This document shows, piece after piece, positions 59,079 to 64,000 of a stretch of DNA of 64,000 bases. The DNA is from Congeria kusceri (lineage: Eukaryota > Mollusca > Bivalvia > Myida > Dreissenidae): NCBI GenBank assembly GCA_027627225.1, contig CM051025.1:74021474-74085473 (forward strand), in the 5' to 3' direction. Below the pieces are notes generated by a model. It was not told where the DNA came from. It saw only the letters and a list, made by a program, of their open reading frames with translations, and did no database searches. Both the position numbers and the translations under genes were made by a program. Positions within the stretch are counted from its first letter, which is position 1; every line of letters begins with the position of its first letter.

Positions 59079-60513
59079 AGAGGGCCATGATGGCCCAAAG
59101 CGCTCACATGAGATCAGGTACCATACTGTTGTGACAGGTTTGAAAATTAAGGTATCTGACCAATAAGGAAAGGGGGATAGGATCGATTTGATTCAATACA
59201 TCGTAGTGCAATGGGCTAACTAAAGTACGAGTTGGGTAGTGGATGTGCTGTCTTTTTGCTAATGGTTCTCAAATCATTTTTCTCGATATTCTTACATGAA
59301 CATTTTTCATGAAGTCCATGACAATTCTGGAAAATGCAGAAAAAGTAGATTTTGATGTCTTTTTTAGCAGACAGTTATGGAGAACTAGTTGCAATGCGAT
59401 AATTGCGATGGCTGCGCTATAAGGTCAAGTTTTGCTTTTCCTTTGATAATTTTCTGTCCAATGATGATAAATGTTGTTAATGCAGGCTCTGAAGCCATCA
59501 ATGTTGCATGTACAAATAACTGCATGCAACTGTTGGAAATCAAATTTCATCAATCAATGTTTATGGTCATACGCAAACTGCGTAAGTTTGGTCAACATTG
59601 AATAAAAAATCGTGTGCGCAAGCCAATCGTTGATAACTTGTTGATGTTTTTTCCAGACACAAGGGGCAATTATTCTGTTGTTTCTGGCCCGAACATGCTT
59701 ATGTTTAACTTCACCTGCAATCTTACGTTCATAAACAAACTGTGCACAATTGGATGAAAAATGAAGTCTCTATCCTGAATAATGTCCATTTTTGTATATT
59801 TTTTGTCAGAAACAAACGGCTAAAATTCCGGTGTCTGAGGCCCGATTTTGCAGACATTCGACATCACCTTCAATTTTACGGTCATATACAAACTGTGCAA
59901 GATTGGTGAAGATTGGATGAAAAATGAAGTCTCTACCCTGAATAATGTCCATTTTTGCATTTTGTTTTCACAAAGGGCAATAACTCCGGTGTTTCTGGTG
60001 CGATCTTGCTTATATTCGATTTCAACTGTAATATCATGGTCATAGACAACCTGTGCAAGATTGATGAAGATGGGATGAAAAATGAAGTCTCTATTCTGAA
60101 TAATGTCCATTTTATGTATATTTTTCATAAACAAAGGGCAATAACTTAGGTGTTTGAAACATGATCTGGCCAATTTTGCGTCTGCTGACATCTGATGGTC
60201 ACATACAAACTGTTTGGTTAAGTTTGGATGGAAAATAAAGTCTTTCTGTAGGAAAAAGGCATTTTTTCACTTTTTTGAATGAAAAAAAGGGCCAATAACT
60301 CAGTGTTACTAGAGTGATCTGGCCCAATAACAATGCCGTCCGAGATTTTATGGTCATACACAAACTTTAAAAGTTTGGTTAAGATTGGATGAAAATTGAA
60401 GTCTCCACCGTGAGAACGAAACCAATTGTTGACGGCACACGGACGACGGCCGACGCAGGAGAGGTCCCATATATAAATAGCTCACCCAGCATTTCGTGCT
60501 CAGATGAGCAAAA
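59079..60513. repeat. Long mollusc-type dispersed repeat with internal tandem units
   Basis: Begins GAGGGCCATGATGGCCCAAA and ends GCTCACCCAGCATTTCGTGC, then TCAGATGAGC. Between them lie at least four units of about 140-190 bp, each with AAAAATGAAGTCTCTA, TGAATAATGTCCATTTT, GGGCAATAACTCCGGTGTTT and ACAAACTGTGCAAGATTGG. Short ORFs on both strands reflect the tandem units. I know similar sequences only as dispersed repeats of bivalve genomes. Confidence 0.85.
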
Positions 60514-60899
60514 ACACTGGTATGTGACAATTATAGCATTTAACACTTGCCTTTATATATAACCTATTTTATTCTTAACACTATTTGATGACTTGCACAG
60601 TTTCACCAATGAATAACTGATGATTAATACAGCAGTGACAGCTAATACCAAAAGAAGTAAATGTTCGTGTGAAGACAATATAATAATGATATCCAGACAG
60701 GGAAGCGACAACAGTTAGTATGAATTGCGGTTGCCATAACTGTCTTAAACAGTCGACCATGGTCGCGACACGTAGAGTGAATACTTTATTGCTAAAGCAC
60801 AGATCATTAAGTTATAAATACATGTCTTAATTATTATTTAAGCTCCTGAGTTTATCACAAGCCCCTGGATGTACGCTGAATCAAAACACGATAAAGTAC

Positions 60900-61375
60900 A
60901 GGTAACACAGATGGAAACAATTTATGTGTAACACAGATGGAAACTATTTTGAGGTTTATATGATAAAGATCAATAGTATATAATGTTATACGTGTAGACA
61001 TTATTCTGTTGTATTTGTAATATATTTTGCTACTATATTGAGAAATATGTAATACCGATGGAAACTATATTCATGTATATGTGTATGGAATACTGATGGA
61101 AACTACATTGAATTGTGTGCAATACAAATTGAAACTAGAGTCATGTCTGGACAATACCGATGAATACTATATTGATGAATGGGTTATGCACAGGCACGGA
61201 TACAGGATTTCGAGTTAGAGGGGGGGGGGGGGGGAAATGAAGTACCAACAAAACTACACAAATTTTATCGGGGGGGGGGGGGGGGTCTAAATCCGACTGG
61301 GAAACTAATTGCGGTATGCGTAATAGTGATAATATCGAGGTATGGGTTAATACTGATGACAAGTATGCTACTAAG
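60900..61375. repeat. Decayed flank of the minisatellite, with two poly-G runs
   Basis: Scattered units such as ACACAGATGGAAACAATTTA and CCGATGGAAACTATATT show the minisatellite unit in degraded form. Runs of 15 G (61220-61234) and 16 G (61270-61285) lie in a short inserted segment. Confidence 0.75.
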
Positions 61376-62895
61376 GTATGTGTAATACAGATGAAAATTA
61401 TACAACTAAGGTATTAAAAATAGAGATGGAAACTACTACTCAGGTATAGGTATTACAGATGGAAACTACTACTCATGTATGGGTAGCACAGATGGAAAGT
61501 ATACTACTCAGGTATGAGTAATTCAGATGGATACTATACTACTCAGGTATTGGTAATACAGATGGAAACTACTACTCATGTATAGGTAGCACAGATGGGA
61601 AGTATACTACTCAGGTATGGGTAATACAGATGGAAACTACTACGCATGTATGGGTAGCACAGATGGGAAGTATACTACTCAGGTATGGGTAATTCAGCTG
61701 AAAACTATACTACTCAGATATGGGTAATACAGATGGAAACTACTATACTCAGGTATGGGTAATACAGATGGAAACTATAAGAGGTCAGGTATTGGTAATA
61801 CAGATGGAAACTACTACTCATGTATGAGTAATACAGATGGGAAGTATACTACTCAGGTATGGGTAATACAGATGGAATATGGGCAATACAGATGGAAAGT
61901 ATACTACTAAGGTATGGGTAATACAGATAGAAACTACAACTAAGCTAAGGGAAATACAGATGGAAGCTATACTACTCAGGTATGGGTAATACAGATGGAC
62001 ACTATACTACTCTTTTATGGGTATTACAGATGGACACTATACTACTCAGGTATGGGTAATACAGATGGACACTATACTACTCAGGTATGGGTAATACAGA
62101 TGGACACTATACTACTCAGGTATGGGTAATACAGATGGACACTATACTACTCAGGTATGGGTAATACAGATGAAAACTATACTATTCAGGTATGGGTAAT
62201 ACAAATGGAAACTATACTATTCAGGTATGGGTAATACAAATGGAAACTACTCTGAAGGTATGGGTAATACAAATGGAAAGTATACTACTAAGGTATGGGT
62301 AATACAGATGTAAAATACACTACTCAGGTATGGTTGATACAGATGGAAACTACTACAAAGGTATGGGTTATACAGATGGAAGTATACTACTCAGGTATGG
62401 GTAATACAGATAGAAAGTATACTACTGAGGTATGGGTGATACAGATGGAAAGTACACTACTCAGTTATGGGTAATATGGATGGAAAGTATATTACTCAGG
62501 TATGGGCAATACAGATGAAAAGTACACTCCTCAGGTATGGGTAATACAGATGGAAACTACTACAAAGTTATGGGTAATACAGATGGAAATATACTACTCA
62601 GGTATGGGTAATACAGATGGAAACTACTACGATGGTATGGGTAATACAGATGGAAAATATACTCCTCAGGTATGGGCAATACAGATGGAAAATATACTAC
62701 TCAGTTATGGGTAATACAGATGGAAACTACTAGGAAGGTATGGGTAATACAGATGGAAAATATACTACTCAGGTATGGGTAATACAGATGGAAAATATAC
62801 TACTCAGGTATGGGTAATACAGATGGAAAATATACTACTCAGGTATGGGTAATACAGATGGAAAATATACTACTCAGGTATGGGCAATACAGATA
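61375..62895. repeat. Minisatellite, ~34-bp unit, about 45 copies
   Basis: The consensus unit is about ACTACTCAGGTATGGGTAAT then ACAGATGGAAACTAT. Copies vary by indels in the CTACTAC part and by A/G at GGAAA(C/G)T; some units are shorter. Four almost identical units lie at 62000-62160, and another homogeneous block at 62740-62890, a sign of recent local expansion. ORFs here are translation artefacts. Confidence 0.97.
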
Positions 62896-63057
62896 GAACC
62901 TATATTCGGGTCTGTGTACTGTAATGAAGAGATGGAAACTGTATGGGGCAGGAATCGGTTATCGCTTCTGATGCGATTTCACCGATTATAATTGGTTTCA
63001 AATGTTATTTGTATTATACATATTTCTATTCATTTAACGTAGAAATTTTACTTGCAC

Positions 63058-63099
63058 AATGCACAAACATCCATACTTAAATATGGATGTTTGTGCATT
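63058..63099. repeat. Perfect 18-bp hairpin
   Basis: AATGCACAAACATCCATA at 63058-63075 and its exact complement at 63082-63099 enclose a six-base loop CTTAAA. No T-run or tRNA feature follows. Confidence 0.95.
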
Positions 63100-64000
63100 T
63101 CTTTTGTTCAGCAGTTTTTTTTGCTAAACAGTTGCTTATCAATTATTAACATATAAAACAAGTAGGCCTATAGAACAAGTAAATTTAACATGGACAAACA
63201 TGGTCAACGCTGTAAAATAATTCAAAAAGATTTGGTAATTTTACACGCCAATAATAGATTTTTCTGATCAACGTCCCATCACTGGATTGTAATACAAATG
63301 GAAACATTCAACATTTTTCTAAGAGCTTAAAAGAGGCATTTTCTGCCGACCAAATGTATTTAAACGGTTGTGATCTCTATTCTTGTATTTTCCAACCAAA
63401 ACTACAATTAATGGGGTCAATAAATAAAGAAGAAAATACAGAATCACAAAGTAATAACTTTGTTTAATCCATTCATACATAATTACGTGGTGACTTGTGA
63501 AATTACCTTACATGGTATTACAAATATGTAAACATGAACTCAAAATAACTGCTCTTAACACAAAATGAATATTAAACCTAACAAGAACAATATACATAAG
63601 TATGATTCATTGTACAACAAAGTATGAGACGTTGTATAAGAAAGCATGAAACATTTTATATAATAAATCAGAAAGCAACAGAAAATAATGGATTTAACAC
63701 GTTTGATGGCATTTAGAGTAATGTAACACAAATATATTACATGAAAATATATCAGCATAAATATGTAGGAAATGGTCCACCAATACAATTGCAGTATTAC
63801 ATGGTGCAAAAACACTATGAATGTCACTAGGTTATCACATAACATGCATGTATTCCTGTGAACTTATTTAAATTCTACAGAGATAATACCTTGATACCTG
63901 ATTTACTCGAATGACCTTTTTGAAAGTTACTGATTTTGAAACTCATCAAAAAAAATCCAGTTAATGGTAATTTAATGTGTAATCATCATGTTTTATGACT
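63100..64000. other. Intergenic DNA to window end, no gene recognised
   Basis: A+T-rich sequence with a motif-free 96-codon frame (63555-63845, minus) that is mostly Ile, Tyr, Leu and Cys codons, as expected from base composition. Confidence 0.5.

Noticed and set aside
61141..61385. Gly-rich and Pro-rich ORFs
   Set aside because: Produced by the two poly-G runs.
62502..62714. 70-codon repetitive ORF
   Set aside because: Translation of the minisatellite.

Overview
This 64 kb window is A+T-rich, intron-rich animal DNA, most likely from a bivalve mollusc. Its most common dispersed repeat is a ~270-bp palindromic element with seven full or partial copies. From memory this element is abundant in dreissenid mussels (Dreissena), but I could not run a search, so the genus is an inference. 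Other bivalve-like features are tRNA-derived SINEs with a conserved 3' domain, a Penelope-like element with a GIY-YIG endonuclease, and long intergenic stretches without coding signal.

Two multi-exon genes could be rebuilt exon by exon, both on the minus strand. The first (25533-35133) is a ZCCHC4-type rRNA N6-adenine methyltransferase. Eleven exons join in frame and give a GRF zinc finger, a C2H2-like finger, a methyltransferase core with the DPPFG motif, Cys/His-rich zinc modules, a CCHC knuckle and a basic tail. Only the first exon, upstream of the GRF domain, was not found. Its exon 9 lacks a GT donor: a GC donor restores the frame, and reading through gives an immediate stop. The second (50469-55503) is a three-exon AA15 lytic polysaccharide monooxygenase (LPMO) with a signal peptide, the N-terminal histidine of the copper site, a long Pro/Gln/Ser-rich linker and two C-terminal six-cysteine modules. 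Its middle exon carries two single-base frameshifts. A possible third gene (585-734) is a 49-residue secreted peptide with a TATA box and polyadenylation signal.

Layout: 1-1.0 kb, candidate peptide gene; ~1.0-7.8 kb and ~9.85-16.2 kb, two diverged copies of one non-coding segment (a third, weaker copy at ~16.7-19.4 kb), later hit by a SINE, the palindromic MITE and a 5'-truncated Penelope-like element with a hammerhead-ribozyme-like fold; 7.87-9.49 kb, an internally tandem repeat element; 19.5-25.5 kb, mostly featureless; 25.5-35.1 kb, ZCCHC4 with transposons in its introns; 36.3-39.7 kb, a nest of hAT, hairpin and inverted-repeat elements; 39.7-50.3 kb, repeats and featureless DNA; 50.3-55.6 kb, the LPMO gene; 56.7-57.0 kb, a PIF/Harbinger-like MITE; 59.1-60.5 kb, a molluscan-type repeat; 60.9-62.9 kb, a minisatellite.

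The two main genes have no obvious functional link: one acts on ribosomal RNA inside the cell, the other on extracellular polysaccharide. No bacterial-type operon, CRISPR array or functional tRNA/rRNA gene is present.
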